DNA of 50,118 bases from Kribbia dieselivorans NBRC 106261 (GTDB taxonomy: Bacteria; Actinomycetota; Actinomycetes; Actinomycetales; Dermatophilaceae). Positions 8,118-16,825 of this stretch are shown piece after piece. A program made the position numbers and the translations under genes. Below the pieces are notes generated by a model, which did no database searches, had not been told where the DNA came from, and worked only from the letters and a program-made list of their open reading frames with translations. Where the stretch lies: the NCBI RefSeq assembly GCF_001552435.1, contig NZ_BCRE01000041.1:1-50118 (forward strand). Direction: 5' to 3'. Each line of letters starts with the position of its first letter. Position 1 is the stretch's first letter.

Positions 8118-9577
8118 GCGGGCGGGTCGGTGGGGGCGGTGCCGGCGCCGGTGCCGGTTTCGCCACCCTCGCCGCGCAGGATCTTGTCGAGTTCGGCGTC
8201 CATGTCGAGCGACTCCTGGCCCGGACCGGCCTGGACCCGCTCGACGTAGCCGAGCACGTCGTCGAGGTCGGCGGCTGTCGGGGCGACGTCGGGGTGGCCC
8301 CAGGCGGCGTCTCGCGACGACGCTCCGACCGCGTTCTCAAGTGCCGACCAGAGGTTCGCGGCGTCGCGCATGCGGCGTGGGCGCAGCTCCAACCCGACGA
8401 GGCTGGCCATGGCCTGCTCGGCCGGGCCGCCGGCCGCGCGCCGCCGCCGCATCATCTCGGCGAGCGCATCGGCGTGCGGCAGCTTGCCGTTCGTGGCGCG
8501 GGCGGTGACGACCTCGACCCACCCCTCGACCAGGGCCAGCCACGTCTCGAGCCGTGCCAGCGCCGCCTTCTGCGCCGCCGAGTGGTGCGGCGTGAAGAGC
8601 GAGCCCTTGAGCATCTCGCTGAGCCCCTCCGGGTCGGTCGGGTCGATGCGCTCGACCGCCGCCTCGATCGCGTCGGTGTCGATGGTGATGTCCCGGGCGT
8701 AGTCGCGCACCGACTGCAGGATCTGCGGGGCGATCCACGGCACGGCGGTGAAGAGGCGCTGGCGCGCCGACTCGCGCACGGCCAGGAAGATCCAGACCTC
8801 GTCGAGGTCGGCATCGAGCCCCTCGGCGAAGGCGGCGATGTTCGTCGGCAGGAGGACCAGGTCGCCGTCCTCGAGCAGGGGGAGGGACACCTCGGTGCCG
8901 GTGAGCGTCTCGGTGGCCAGGCCGCCGACGGCCTGCCCGAGCTGCATGGTGAACATCGACGTCGACATCTTCGCGATCATCGGTTTCATCTGGTTGAGCA
9001 TCACCGACGGATCCAGGCCGGCGGGCACGCCCATCGCGGCCAACTCCTGCGGCGGCAGGTTGCCCAGACGTGACGTGAGCGCGTCGTTGAGGGCCTCGCC
9101 GACCCCGTCGGCAACCGGTTCGATGAGCTCGACCCACACCGGCATGGTCGCCTCGATCCACTCCGCGCGACTCCACGCCAAGCCGGTCAGGTTCGGGGCC
9201 TCGAGGGTGGTGACCTCGTCGAGCCACAGGCGCGCGACCGTGGCGGCCTGGTCGGCCAGGCGGGCGTCGTGGTCACCCATCGACCGGTCGCCGGATTCGC
9301 TGGCCAGCCGCCGGGCGAGGTCGGTGGCGACGTCCTCGTCGACCGCGGCCTCGCCGCCGCTGAACATCGACTGCATCTGCTGGGCCATCGAGCGGAGCAT
9401 CGTCGGGTCGACGTTGTCTATGCCGAACGCCTTGAGCTGGTCGGCCAGGCCCGGGGGCAGATCGCGCCCACCGGTCAGGTCACGGAACACGTTGAGGATC
9501 TCCTCGGGCACGCCGCCGCTGTCACCGGGCTCGTCGGGCGTGCCGGAGTCGTCTGGGCGGTTCGGGAGGTCGGCCAC
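8114..9577 (-). CDS. DUF2342-family putative zinc-dependent metalloprotease
   Basis: 487 residues, homologous in pattern to actinobacterial proteins annotated as zinc-dependent metalloprotease or 'hydrolase' (Rv3195-like). Supporting stretches are LTGLAWSRAEWIEATMPVWVELIEPVA, QLGQAVGGLATETLTGTEVSLPLL, LPTNIAAFAEGLD, EVWIFLAVRESARQRLFTAVPWIA and LETWLALVEGWVEVVTARA. The N-terminus is acidic and low complexity; the C-terminus ends in a Gly/Thr tail. GTG 9577 has GGTGGAG upstream. Catalysis is not proven for the family. Its place between whiB7 and the PDZ protease matches mycobacterial order. Confidence 0.85.
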   Translation of the reverse strand: MADLPNRPDDSGTPDEPGDSGGVPEEILNVFRDLTGGRDLPPGLADQLKAFGIDNVDPTMLRSMAQQMQSMFSGGEAAVDEDVATDLARRLASESGDRSMGDHDARLADQAATVARLWLDEVTTLEAPNLTGLAWSRAEWIEATMPVWVELIEPVADGVGEALNDALTSRLGNLPPQELAAMGVPAGLDPSVMLNQMKPMIAKMSTSMFTMQLGQAVGGLATETLTGTEVSLPLLEDGDLVLLPTNIAAFAEGLDADLDEVWIFLAVRESARQRLFTAVPWIAPQILQSVRDYARDITIDTDAIEAAVERIDPTDPEGLSEMLKGSLFTPHHSAAQKAALARLETWLALVEGWVEVVTARATNGKLPHADALAEMMRRRRAAGGPAEQAMASLVGLELRPRRMRDAANLWSALENAVGASSRDAAWGHPDVAPTAADLDDVLGYVERVQAGPGQESLDMDAELDKILRGEGGETGTGAGTAPTDPPA

Positions 9578-9736
9578 GGGGCTCCACCTGTCTGTTGTTC
9601 CGTGATGGTCTGTTGATCCGGTTGGGCGTGCGCGAACGGCGATCCGCGCATGGGGGACAACACCCAAGCCTACGGCTGGAGTTCCCCGAGCCACAGGGTC
9701 AGGCATTCCCCAGCCACGCGCGGGTACGGTGTGCGA

Positions 9737-10822
9737 GTGAATTGGTACGAGCAGGCCTACTCCGAGGAGGGGCGTCGACGCCCCAGGTGGGGGGCCAGCG
9801 CGCTGCTGGTCATCGCGTTCATCGTCGTGGCGATCTCGGCGGTGCTGGCGGTCGTGCGCGTGCCGTACGTCGTCATGTCACCGGGGCCGGTCGCCGACAC
9901 CCTCGGATCGCAGAATGGCCAGCCGCTCGTGTCGGTGTCCGGGGCGAAGACCTACCCGACCGAGGGACACCTGTGGTTCACCACCGTCAACGTCCTGGGC
10001 GGGCCGCAGCGGCACATCACCGGGTGGGAGGCGTTGCGGGCCGCGGCCGACCCGAACGCCGACCTGCTGCCCGAGGACCAGGTCTTCCCGCCCGGCACGA
10101 CCGACCAGCAGATCGAGCAGCAGAACGCCGACGAGATGGTCGGTTCGCAGGAGGCCGCCGTGGCGGTCGCCCTGCGCTCGGCCGGCAAGACCGTCAAGGA
10201 GGCGATCCAGGTCGCCGGGGTCTCGGACCTCAGTCCGGGCAAGGGCAAGATCCACGCCGGAGACGTGCTCACCGCCGTCGACGGCACCAAGGTCTCGACG
10301 GTGCAGAACGCGGTCGCGGCGATCCGCAAGCGCAACGTCGGCGACCCGGCGGCGATCACGGTACGCCGCGACGACCAGGTGTTGTCGTTCACGCTGAAGA
10401 CGGTCGACGTCCAGGGCAAACCGGCCGTGGGGCTGCTGCTGCAACCGAAGTACACCTTCCCGTTCACGGTCAAGATCGATGCCGGTCAGGTCGGTGGTCC
10501 GTCGGCCGGGATGATGTTCTCCTTGGCCGTGCGCGACCTCGTCACGCCCGGCGCGATGACCGGCGGTCAACCCATCGCCGGCACCGGCACGATCTCGGAC
10601 GGCGGCGAGGTCGGCCCGATCGGGGGCATCCGGTTCAAGCTCGTCGGGGCGCGGCGGGCCGGAGCGTCGTGGTTCCTCGCGCCGAAGGGCAATTGCGGGG
10701 AGGTCGTCAACAACATTCCCGACGGGTTGCACGTCGTGGCGGTGACGACGCATGCCGAGGCGGCGCACGCCGTCGAGCAGATCGCCGCAGGCAAGGGAGC
10801 GTCGTTGCCCGGCTGCAGCTGA
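9737..10822 (+). CDS. PDZ and Lon-like (YlbL/S16-type) membrane protease
   Basis: About 361 residues. One membrane anchor near the N-terminus (ALLVIAFIVVAISAVLAVV) puts the rest outside the cytoplasm. A PDZ domain follows (KIHAGDVLTAVDGTKVSTVQNAVAAI...). The C-terminal domain carries the Lon-type Ser-Lys dyad: Ser in GGPSAGMMFSLAV and Lys in GPIGGIRFKLVGARRAG. Homologues are Rv3194c and Bacillus YlbL. GTG 9737 is chosen because a TACGGT box (9725-9730) lies 6 nt upstream; GTG 9731 is also in frame. It is divergent from the DUF2342 gene. Confidence 0.9.
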   Translation: MNWYEQAYSEEGRRRPRWGASALLVIAFIVVAISAVLAVVRVPYVVMSPGPVADTLGSQNGQPLVSVSGAKTYPTEGHLWFTTVNVLGGPQRHITGWEALRAAADPNADLLPEDQVFPPGTTDQQIEQQNADEMVGSQEAAVAVALRSAGKTVKEAIQVAGVSDLSPGKGKIHAGDVLTAVDGTKVSTVQNAVAAIRKRNVGDPAAITVRRDDQVLSFTLKTVDVQGKPAVGLLLQPKYTFPFTVKIDAGQVGGPSAGMMFSLAVRDLVTPGAMTGGQPIAGTGTISDGGEVGPIGGIRFKLVGARRAGASWFLAPKGNCGEVVNNIPDGLHVVAVTTHAEAAHAVEQIAAGKGASLPGCS

Positions 10823-10827
10823 GCGCG

Positions 10828-11385
10828 CTAGTCCTCGAACGTCATCCGCAGCGCGTGGACCAGCCCGGGGGCGATGTTCTCGCCGCGCGCGACGCGGTCG
10901 TCACGGTCGTGGTCACGCTGGCGCAGCAGGCACGTGGCCCGACCGTCGCGATGCACGGCGACGAGCAGCCGCACGTCACGGCGATCCGGGTGGGCGGCGA
11001 GGGCATCGACGGCCTGATCCTTGCCGGCCGGGAGGTCGTGTTCGGCATCCGGTGGCACGATGATCCGTTCGACCGCGAGTGCGGCACCGAGCACCGACTC
11101 GGGCCAGGCAATGCGAGCCAGCATCGATTCGAGGTCGCTCGTCGGCGGCAGGCCCTCCTGCTCGATCGCGGTCAGGGCGCCGGGGAGCACGTCCTCCAAC
11201 GACGCTCCGGCACGCAGGTGCGGTTCACGCTCGAGGAGGTCGGCGGAGGCGACCAGGGCGAACAGGCGTGGGTTCTGGTCCCACCCCGAGGCGGCGACAT
11301 GCCGTTCGGTTTCGAGGGCGACGAGGTCGAGGGAGTCGGTCACGGGTTGCACGGCGGGTTCGGACACCGACCCATCGTGCCTCAT
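10828..11385 (-). CDS. PPA1309-family protein
   Basis: 185 residues, a conserved actinobacterial protein of unknown function found beside UPF0182 and the PDZ protease. Typical stretches are LVALETERHVAASGWDQNPRLFALV, ARIAWPESVLGAALAVERIIVP and DVRLLVAVHRDGRATCLLR. No catalytic motif or membrane segment is visible. ATG 11385 is used; GTG 11367 is an alternative. A TATACA box on this strand (about 11404-11399) could drive it with a very short leader. It is divergent from UPF0182 and ends 6 nt from the PDZ protease stop (convergent). Confidence 0.85.
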   Translation of the reverse strand: MRHDGSVSEPAVQPVTDSLDLVALETERHVAASGWDQNPRLFALVASADLLEREPHLRAGASLEDVLPGALTAIEQEGLPPTSDLESMLARIAWPESVLGAALAVERIIVPPDAEHDLPAGKDQAVDALAAHPDRRDVRLLVAVHRDGRATCLLRQRDHDRDDRVARGENIAPGLVHALRMTFED

Positions 11386-11460
11386 CTGTCAGGAAGCGTG
11401 TATAGGGTTGCTCACTCCGGACGGCCTGCCCGGCCGCTCCACCCCTGAGGAAGGATCCTG

Positions 11461-14442
11461 GTGAGCGAGAACGTGTGGCCGCGCGGCCCACAACCGAGCC
11501 GGCCGACACCGCCGACGGCCAGCGCGCCCCGGCGCGGCTCCGGTTGGCGGTGGTTGATCGTCGCCGTCGTGGTCATTGCGGTGCTCTTCCAACTCGTCGG
11601 GATGTGGACCGAGTACCTTTGGTTCGACTCGGTGGGCTTCACCTCGGTGTGGACGACGACGATGGGCACTCGCTTGGGGTTGTTCGTGGTCGGGGCGGCG
11701 CTGACCGGCGGAGCGGTGTGGAGCAGCCTGGTCATCGCGCACCGCTCGCGTCCGTTGCTCGTGCCGATGACCCCCGGCGAGGTGGCGCTGCAGCAGTACC
11801 GTACGGCGATCGAGCCGATGCGCCGGCTGCTGACGATCGGGCTGGTGGTGCTGTTCGCGCTCATGGGTGGAGCCGCGGCGGCGGGTCAGTGGGAGTCTCT
11901 CCTCCTCCTGCTCAACCGGCAGCCGTTCGGGCAGACCGACCCGCAGTTCGGCCTCGACATCGGGTTTTACGTCTTCACGTTGCCGTTCCTGCTGTTCCTC
12001 GTCGGGTTCCTGACCATGGTGTTCGTGCTGGCGCTCATCGCCGCGGCCGTGGGGCACTACATCTACGGCGGTCTGCAGTTGCCCAAGCGGGGCCCGTCGA
12101 CGGCGACGGCGATCGTGCACATCTCCGTGTTGGGTGCCCTGTTGGCCCTCATGCGCGGAGCGTCGTACTGGCTCGACCGGTATGCCCAGACGGCCCGCGA
12201 GACCTCGCTGCTCACCGGTGTCGACTACACCGCGGCCAACGCGGTGCTGCCGACCAAGGCGATCCTGGCGATCGCGGCGCTCATGTGCGCGGCGCTGTTC
12301 CTGTCGGCGATCTGGACCAAGTCCTGGCGCCTGCCGATCCTGGCCACCGCGCTCCTCATCGTGTTGTCGGTGCTCGTCGGATCGGTGTACCCGGCGGTGA
12401 TCCAGGCCGTGCGGGTGACGCCGTCGGCCAAGACCCTGCAGGCGCCGTACCTGGCCAACAACATCGCCGCCACCCGGGCCGCGTTTGCGGTCGATGACGT
12501 CAAGGTCATCCCGTACAACGCCGACCGCGCAACGACGAAGCAGTTGCGCACCGATTCGGAGAACATGCCGAGCGTGCGCCTGATGGACCCCAACGTCATC
12601 TCGCCGAGCTTCCGGCAGCACGAGGCGCGGCAGCAGTACTACGTCTTCCCCGAGACCCTGGACGTCGACCGCTACTCGAACCTCTCGCGCGCCGGCACGG
12701 GCGCGCAGCCGGGCACGGCGGCCGGGCGCACCAGCGGTGACGTCGTCGTCGCCGTACGCGAGTTGAGCCTGGACGGGATCCCGGACGCGAACGAGTCGTG
12801 GCTCAAGGCGCACACGGTGTACACGCACGGGTACGGGCTCGTGGCCGCGCATGGCAACCAGCGCACCTCCAACGGCGATCCGGTGTTCATCGACACCAGT
12901 GCCAAGGGCCCGCTCGGGGAGTTCGAGCCGCGGATCTACTTCGGTGAGCTCTCGCCGAGTTACTCGGTCGTCGGCGCTCCGGAAGGGGCCGCGCCGAGCG
13001 AGTTCGACGCGCCCGACGACGAGGGGCGCGGTGGTCAGCGGCAGAACACCTACGGCGGTATCGGCGGAGTGCCGATCGGCTCGTTCCCGCGTCGCGTCGC
13101 CTATGCGATGAAGTACCGCGAGCCGATGTTCCTGCTCTCGAACGCGGTGAACTCGGAGTCGCGGATCCTCGACCACCGGTCGCCGAAGGAGCGGGTGCAG
13201 AAGGTCGCGCCGTGGCTGACGCTCGATGGGAACACCTACCCGAGCGTCGTCGACGGGCGGGTGCAGTGGATCGTCGATGGGTACACCACGACGGCGCGGT
13301 ACCCGAACTCGCGGCTGGTCGACATGCAGCAGGTGACGTCGGACTCGACGACCGCGGCGTCGCGGACCGTGCAGTCCTCCGCCGGTGGGCGGGTCAACTA
13401 CATCCGCAACTCGGTCAAGGCCACGGTCGACGCGTACGACGGCACGGTGAAGCTGTACGCGTGGGACACCGAGGACCCGATCCTCAAGGCCTGGAGTTCG
13501 GCGTTCGACGGGACGGTGCTGCCGCTGTCGGACATCAAGGGCACGCTGATGCGTCACCTGCGCTACCCCCAGGACCTGTTCAAGGCGCAGCGGCAGATCC
13601 TGTCGCAGTACCACGTCACCGACCCGGGCTCGTTCTTCGACGAGACCGACTTCTGGGAGGTGCCGAAGGACCCGACGCACAGCTCGAACTCGCAGCCGCC
13701 GTACTACCAGTCGCTGGCGATGCCCGACCAGGACAGTGCGTCGTTCTCGCTGAGCAGCCTGTTCATCCCGTTCGGTGGCAACTCGAACCTCCTGCGCGGG
13801 TATCTCGCGGCGGAGGCGGATGCCGGGTCTGAGGATGGGGTGAAGGGCGAGGGGTACGGGCAGTTGCGGCTGTTGGAGCTGTCGCGCCAGTCGAGCGTGA
13901 AGGCGCCCGGGCAGGTGCAGCAGGAGATCGAGACGTCGTCGGAGCGTTCCCAGGACGAGAGCCAGCCGCTGGCGCTGACGCAGTACATCCGCAACGGCGA
14001 GGAACGCCTGGTTCGAGGGAACCTGCTGACGCTGCCGGTCGGGGACGGGCTGCTCTATGTCGAGCCGCTGTATCTGCGGGCGAGCGAGTCGAGCGGGTCG
14101 TTCCCGCAGAACAAGCAGGTCGTCGCGGTGTTCGGTGACAAGTTGGCGTGGGCGGAGACGCTCGACGCGGCGCTGGCGGGGTTGACCGGGCAGGCGCCGC
14201 CGGCCACGGGTGGGACTGGAGGCACGGGTGGTACGGGCGGAACTGGAGGTACGGGTGGGACCGGCTCGGCCGCACTGCGCTCCGCTTTGAAGGATGCTCA
14301 GGATGCCTATGCCGAGGGTCAGGCGGCCCTGCGCAAGGGTGACTTCTCGGGCTACGACGCGGCCCAGAAGAAGCTCAAGGCCGCGATCGACCGGGCCGTG
14401 CGGGCGGCGCCCCAGGGCGGTTCGGTGAAGCTCTCGAAGTGA
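11461..14442 (+). CDS. UPF0182 (DUF490-like) large membrane protein
   Basis: 993 residues, the full length of the actinobacterial UPF0182 family (Rv3193c-like). The first third holds about seven hydrophobic spans (LIVAVVVIAVLFQLVG, LFVVGAALTGGAVW, LTIGLVVLFALMGG and others). The rest is a large hydrophilic, probably extracytoplasmic domain with family stretches such as YLANNIAATRAAF and YTHGYGLVAAHGNQ. Near the C-terminus is a (Gly-Gly-Thr)n linker at about 14210-14265, then an Ala/Lys-rich helical tail. GTG 11461 has AGGAAGGA just upstream. The function is unknown. Confidence 0.93.
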   Translation: MSENVWPRGPQPSRPTPPTASAPRRGSGWRWLIVAVVVIAVLFQLVGMWTEYLWFDSVGFTSVWTTTMGTRLGLFVVGAALTGGAVWSSLVIAHRSRPLLVPMTPGEVALQQYRTAIEPMRRLLTIGLVVLFALMGGAAAAGQWESLLLLLNRQPFGQTDPQFGLDIGFYVFTLPFLLFLVGFLTMVFVLALIAAAVGHYIYGGLQLPKRGPSTATAIVHISVLGALLALMRGASYWLDRYAQTARETSLLTGVDYTAANAVLPTKAILAIAALMCAALFLSAIWTKSWRLPILATALLIVLSVLVGSVYPAVIQAVRVTPSAKTLQAPYLANNIAATRAAFAVDDVKVIPYNADRATTKQLRTDSENMPSVRLMDPNVISPSFRQHEARQQYYVFPETLDVDRYSNLSRAGTGAQPGTAAGRTSGDVVVAVRELSLDGIPDANESWLKAHTVYTHGYGLVAAHGNQRTSNGDPVFIDTSAKGPLGEFEPRIYFGELSPSYSVVGAPEGAAPSEFDAPDDEGRGGQRQNTYGGIGGVPIGSFPRRVAYAMKYREPMFLLSNAVNSESRILDHRSPKERVQKVAPWLTLDGNTYPSVVDGRVQWIVDGYTTTARYPNSRLVDMQQVTSDSTTAASRTVQSSAGGRVNYIRNSVKATVDAYDGTVKLYAWDTEDPILKAWSSAFDGTVLPLSDIKGTLMRHLRYPQDLFKAQRQILSQYHVTDPGSFFDETDFWEVPKDPTHSSNSQPPYYQSLAMPDQDSASFSLSSLFIPFGGNSNLLRGYLAAEADAGSEDGVKGEGYGQLRLLELSRQSSVKAPGQVQQEIETSSERSQDESQPLALTQYIRNGEERLVRGNLLTLPVGDGLLYVEPLYLRASESSGSFPQNKQVVAVFGDKLAWAETLDAALAGLTGQAPPATGGTGGTGGTGGTGGTGGTGSAALRSALKDAQDAYAEGQAALRKGDFSGYDAAQKKLKAAIDRAVRAAPQGGSVKLSK

Positions 14443-14493
14443 TGGGCGGAGCGGCGTCGGGCCCGGGTGTGGTCCGGCGTCGCCTCGCTCGAT

Positions 14494-14522
14494 TTGAGTC
14501 CCACGCGCCGTTCACCTATAGT
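14494..14522 (+). promoter_or_regulatory. tRNA-fMet promoter
   Basis: -35 TTGAGT (14494-14499), a 17-nt spacer, and -10 TATAGT (14517-14522), placed 11 nt before the tRNA 5' end. It is close to the housekeeping sigma consensus. Confidence 0.75.
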
Positions 14523-14533
14523 TAACTCAGCGA

Positions 14534-14610
14534 CGCGGGGTGGAGCAGTTCGGTAGCTCGCCGGGCTCATAACCCGGAGGTCGCAGGTTCAAATCCTGCC
14601 CCCGCTACCA
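14534..14610 (+). tRNA. initiator tRNA-fMet (CAT)
   Basis: A 77-nt cloverleaf with an encoded CCA end. Acceptor CGCGGGG pairs with CCCCGCT, leaving position 1-72 unpaired (C-T), an initiator hallmark. The anticodon stem CCGGG/CCCGG holds the three G-C pairs of initiators around loop CTCATAA (anticodon CAT). The T arm is GCAGG-TTCAAAT-CCTGC. It borders a mobile island, although no integrase or 3'-end duplication is visible. Confidence 0.97.
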
Positions 14611-14612
14611 AT

Positions 14613-14663
14613 GTCCTGAGTCGCGACATCGTTGACACGGTGTCGCGGCTCAGGACTTTTTTT
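14613..14663 (+). terminator. intrinsic terminator after tRNA-fMet
   Basis: The stem arms 14613-14628 and 14641-14656 are 16 bp with one wobble, with a 12-nt loop, followed by seven T residues (14657-14663). The stem wording (gtcctgagtcgcgac, with gttgac in the loop) is strikingly like the terminal repeats of the IS481 remnant at 22636-22798. Confidence 0.85.
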
Positions 14664-14686
14664 GTAGGTTCGCGTGGGTTGTCGTG

Positions 14687-14720
14687 GGTGTCGCGACTCA
14701 TCGGGTCAACGATCACTCGG
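14687..14720. repeat. IS481-type terminal repeat remnant (left side of island)
   Basis: The stretch tgtcgcgactcatcgggtc followed by aacgatcac matches, in the same orientation, tgtcgcgactcaccggtc plus aacgatcac at about 22636-22662 next to the truncated IS481 transposase. No transposase sequence remains on this side. It directly abuts the IS1249-like end at 14728, so an older element was probably cut by it. Confidence 0.45.
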
Positions 14721-14765
14721 GGGTTCAGGGTTATAGGTCAGAAAGTGTGTCTGCTCTCGGGTGTG

Positions 14766-15058
14766 TCATGAGCGGCCTGCCCATCCGCGGCGGTGCCAGA
14801 GGCCTTCGTCGGCGCTGAGGCCGGTGTCGTAGCCGGCGGGGCCGATCGGTTCCTCGATGTGCTGGTGCTTCTCGGCGGGCTTCTGTTCGGGGTGGGTGGG
14901 GATCAGGCTGACCGCGGGCGGTGCCGCGGCGGCGTGGGCGTGGAGCCACCACTCGATCGCGCGTCGTTGGTGGTGTTCGGGCATCCCGCGGTGACGCGCG
15001 CAGGAGGTCACGCAGTCCGGCGTTCACGCCGCCCTCGATCCAGTTCGTGGTCGAGGAG
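14766..15058 (-). pseudogene. IS1249-like transposase, 3' part (frameshifted)
   Basis: This is the C-terminal piece of the transposase whose 5' part is at 17769-18655. It begins SSTTNWIEGGVNAGLRDLL, and its end (RHRGMPEHHQRRAIEWWLHAHAAAAP...) is in another frame, so a one-base shift lies near 14992-15003. The N-terminal and C-terminal parts join in frame only when the IS21 element and one GAGGAG copy are removed. The gene is therefore doubly inactivated. Confidence 0.75.
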
Positions 15059-15208
15059 TGTCGGCGGCCACGAGAAACTGCCCGGAGACGGCCACGAAGC
15101 TGCCCGTTGGCGGTCATGAGAACTGCCCGCTGACGGTCATGGGATCTGCCCGACACGACGTCGTCTGCCTGGCTGCCTTGCGCGGCTGAGGCCCCTTCCT
15201 CGGGTGCG

Positions 15209-16825
15209 ATGAGCGGTGCTGATGCGCCCTATCGCTCCCGAGGAAGGGATGAGTTGAAGTCTGCCGAGGAGATCATGGAAATCCTGAATGCCTACGACCT
15301 GACCGGGTCGTTGCGCGATGCCGGTGAGTTGGCCGGATGCTCCCACCACACGGTGAAGCACTACGTGGAGCGCCGTGCCGCCGGCGGCGAAGTGGACCGG
15401 GCCGCTGCCCGGCCGCAGCTGATCGACGATTACCTGCCGAAGGTCGAGGAGTGGGTCGAGCGCAGCCTGGGCAAGGTCCGCGCCGACGTGGCCCACGAGA
15501 AGCTCGTGGCGCTGGGGTACACAGGTTCGGAGCGTACGACCCGACGAGCGGTCGCCGCGGTCAAGAAGGCCTACCGCGCCGGGCATGTGCGGGTGCACCG
15601 GCCGTGGGTGACCGAGCTGGGGATGTGGCTGCAGTACGACTACGGCGACGGCCCGGTTGTCGACGGCGTCAAGACCGTGTTGTTCGTGGCCTGGCTGGCC
15701 TGGTCCCGGTTCCGGGTCGTGCTCCCGATTCGCGACAAGACGATGCCGTCGGTGTTCGCCGCACTGGACGTGACGTTCCGACGGCTGGGTGGGGTGCCGA
15801 CCTACGTGCTGACCGACAACGAGAAGACCGTCACGACCGAGCACATCGCCGGGATCCCGGTCAGGAATCCGCAGCTGGTGGCGTTCGCCGAGCACTACTC
15901 GGTGACGGTGCACACCTGTGTTCCGGCTGATCCGGCGTCCAAGGGCGGCACCGAGGCGTCGGTGAAGATCAGCAAGGCCGACCTCGTCCCCAAGGACACC
16001 AACCTGCTCGAGGAGTACGCGACGTTCGCCGAGCTCGAGGCTGCGTGCGAGGCGTTCTGCGAGAAGGTCAACACCAGAGCGCACCGGATCACGAAGCGGC
16101 CCCCGGTCGAGATGCTCGCCGAGGAACGCCTCCGGCTGCACCCGGTCGCGTTGAGTCCGCACACGGTCGCGTTCGGCACCACCCGGCAGGTCCCGGTCAA
16201 CACGCCGATGGTGACCTTCGAGTCCGGCCAGTACTCGGTCCCGCACCAGCTACTCGGTCAGACGGTATGGGTGCGCACCTACGGTGTCGGCGCCGATGAA
16301 CAGGTCGTCCTCGTCCACGTCGGCGAGGACGGTCCGGTCGAGGTCGCTCGCCACCACCGGGCCACGCCCGGCACGCCGAGGATCGATGACGATCACTTCC
16401 CGCCCCAGCCCGAGGGGCCGTTGGACCGCCGACCCCGCGCACGAAACGCCGCCGAGGCTGAGTTCCTCGACCTGGGCGAGGGTGCCCGGCTGTGGCTCAT
16501 CGAGGCCGCCGCAGCAGGAACCACCAAGATGCGCGTCAAGATGGCCGAAGCCCTCGCGCTGGCCAAGCTGTTCGACCCCGTCGAGGTCGACTGGGCACTG
16601 GGCCACGCCGCGGTGCACGGCCGGTTCGCCGAGGCCGACCTGTCCTCGATCCTCGACCACCACCACGGTCGGGGAGCCCGCCAGCCCGGTGCCGGTGAGC
16701 ACCGGGCGAGTGAGGATCGCTCGCTGACCCAGGGCACCAGTGCGTGGGCACGACTCGGCCAACAGGTCGGCCAACAGGTCGGCCCACAGGTCGGCCAGCG
16801 TGACGAGGACGAGGTGATCCGATGA
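15209..16825 (+). CDS. istA: IS21-family transposase IstA
   Basis: Up to 538 residues. An N-terminal HTH (LRDAGELAGCSHHTVKHYVERR) is followed by the DDE integrase core: Asp in QYDYGDG, Asp in VLTDNEKT, Glu in GGTEASVK. The C-terminus carries a small tandem repeat GQQVGQQVGPQVGQ encoded by repeated caggtcggcc units (about 16760-16800). TTG 15254, with AGGAAGGG just upstream, is a likely real start; ATG 15209 is the longest frame. The stop overlaps the istB start (ATGA). The gene looks intact, but its helper is not. Confidence 0.9.
   Translation: MSGADAPYRSRGRDELKSAEEIMEILNAYDLTGSLRDAGELAGCSHHTVKHYVERRAAGGEVDRAAARPQLIDDYLPKVEEWVERSLGKVRADVAHEKLVALGYTGSERTTRRAVAAVKKAYRAGHVRVHRPWVTELGMWLQYDYGDGPVVDGVKTVLFVAWLAWSRFRVVLPIRDKTMPSVFAALDVTFRRLGGVPTYVLTDNEKTVTTEHIAGIPVRNPQLVAFAEHYSVTVHTCVPADPASKGGTEASVKISKADLVPKDTNLLEEYATFAELEAACEAFCEKVNTRAHRITKRPPVEMLAEERLRLHPVALSPHTVAFGTTRQVPVNTPMVTFESGQYSVPHQLLGQTVWVRTYGVGADEQVVLVHVGEDGPVEVARHHRATPGTPRIDDDHFPPQPEGPLDRRPRARNAAEAEFLDLGEGARLWLIEAAAAGTTKMRVKMAEALALAKLFDPVEVDWALGHAAVHGRFAEADLSSILDHHHGRGARQPGAGEHRASEDRSLTQGTSAWARLGQQVGQQVGPQVGQRDEDEVIR

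Noticed and set aside
11389-13680. A 763-codon open frame on the minus strand opposite UPF0182
   Set aside because: Same reason: low-complexity RRRHQ-rich translation opposite a conserved membrane protein.
14208-14270. A possible CRISPR-like or minisatellite array
   Set aside because: The repeats are short, in frame and without spacers; they encode a Gly-Gly-Thr linker.
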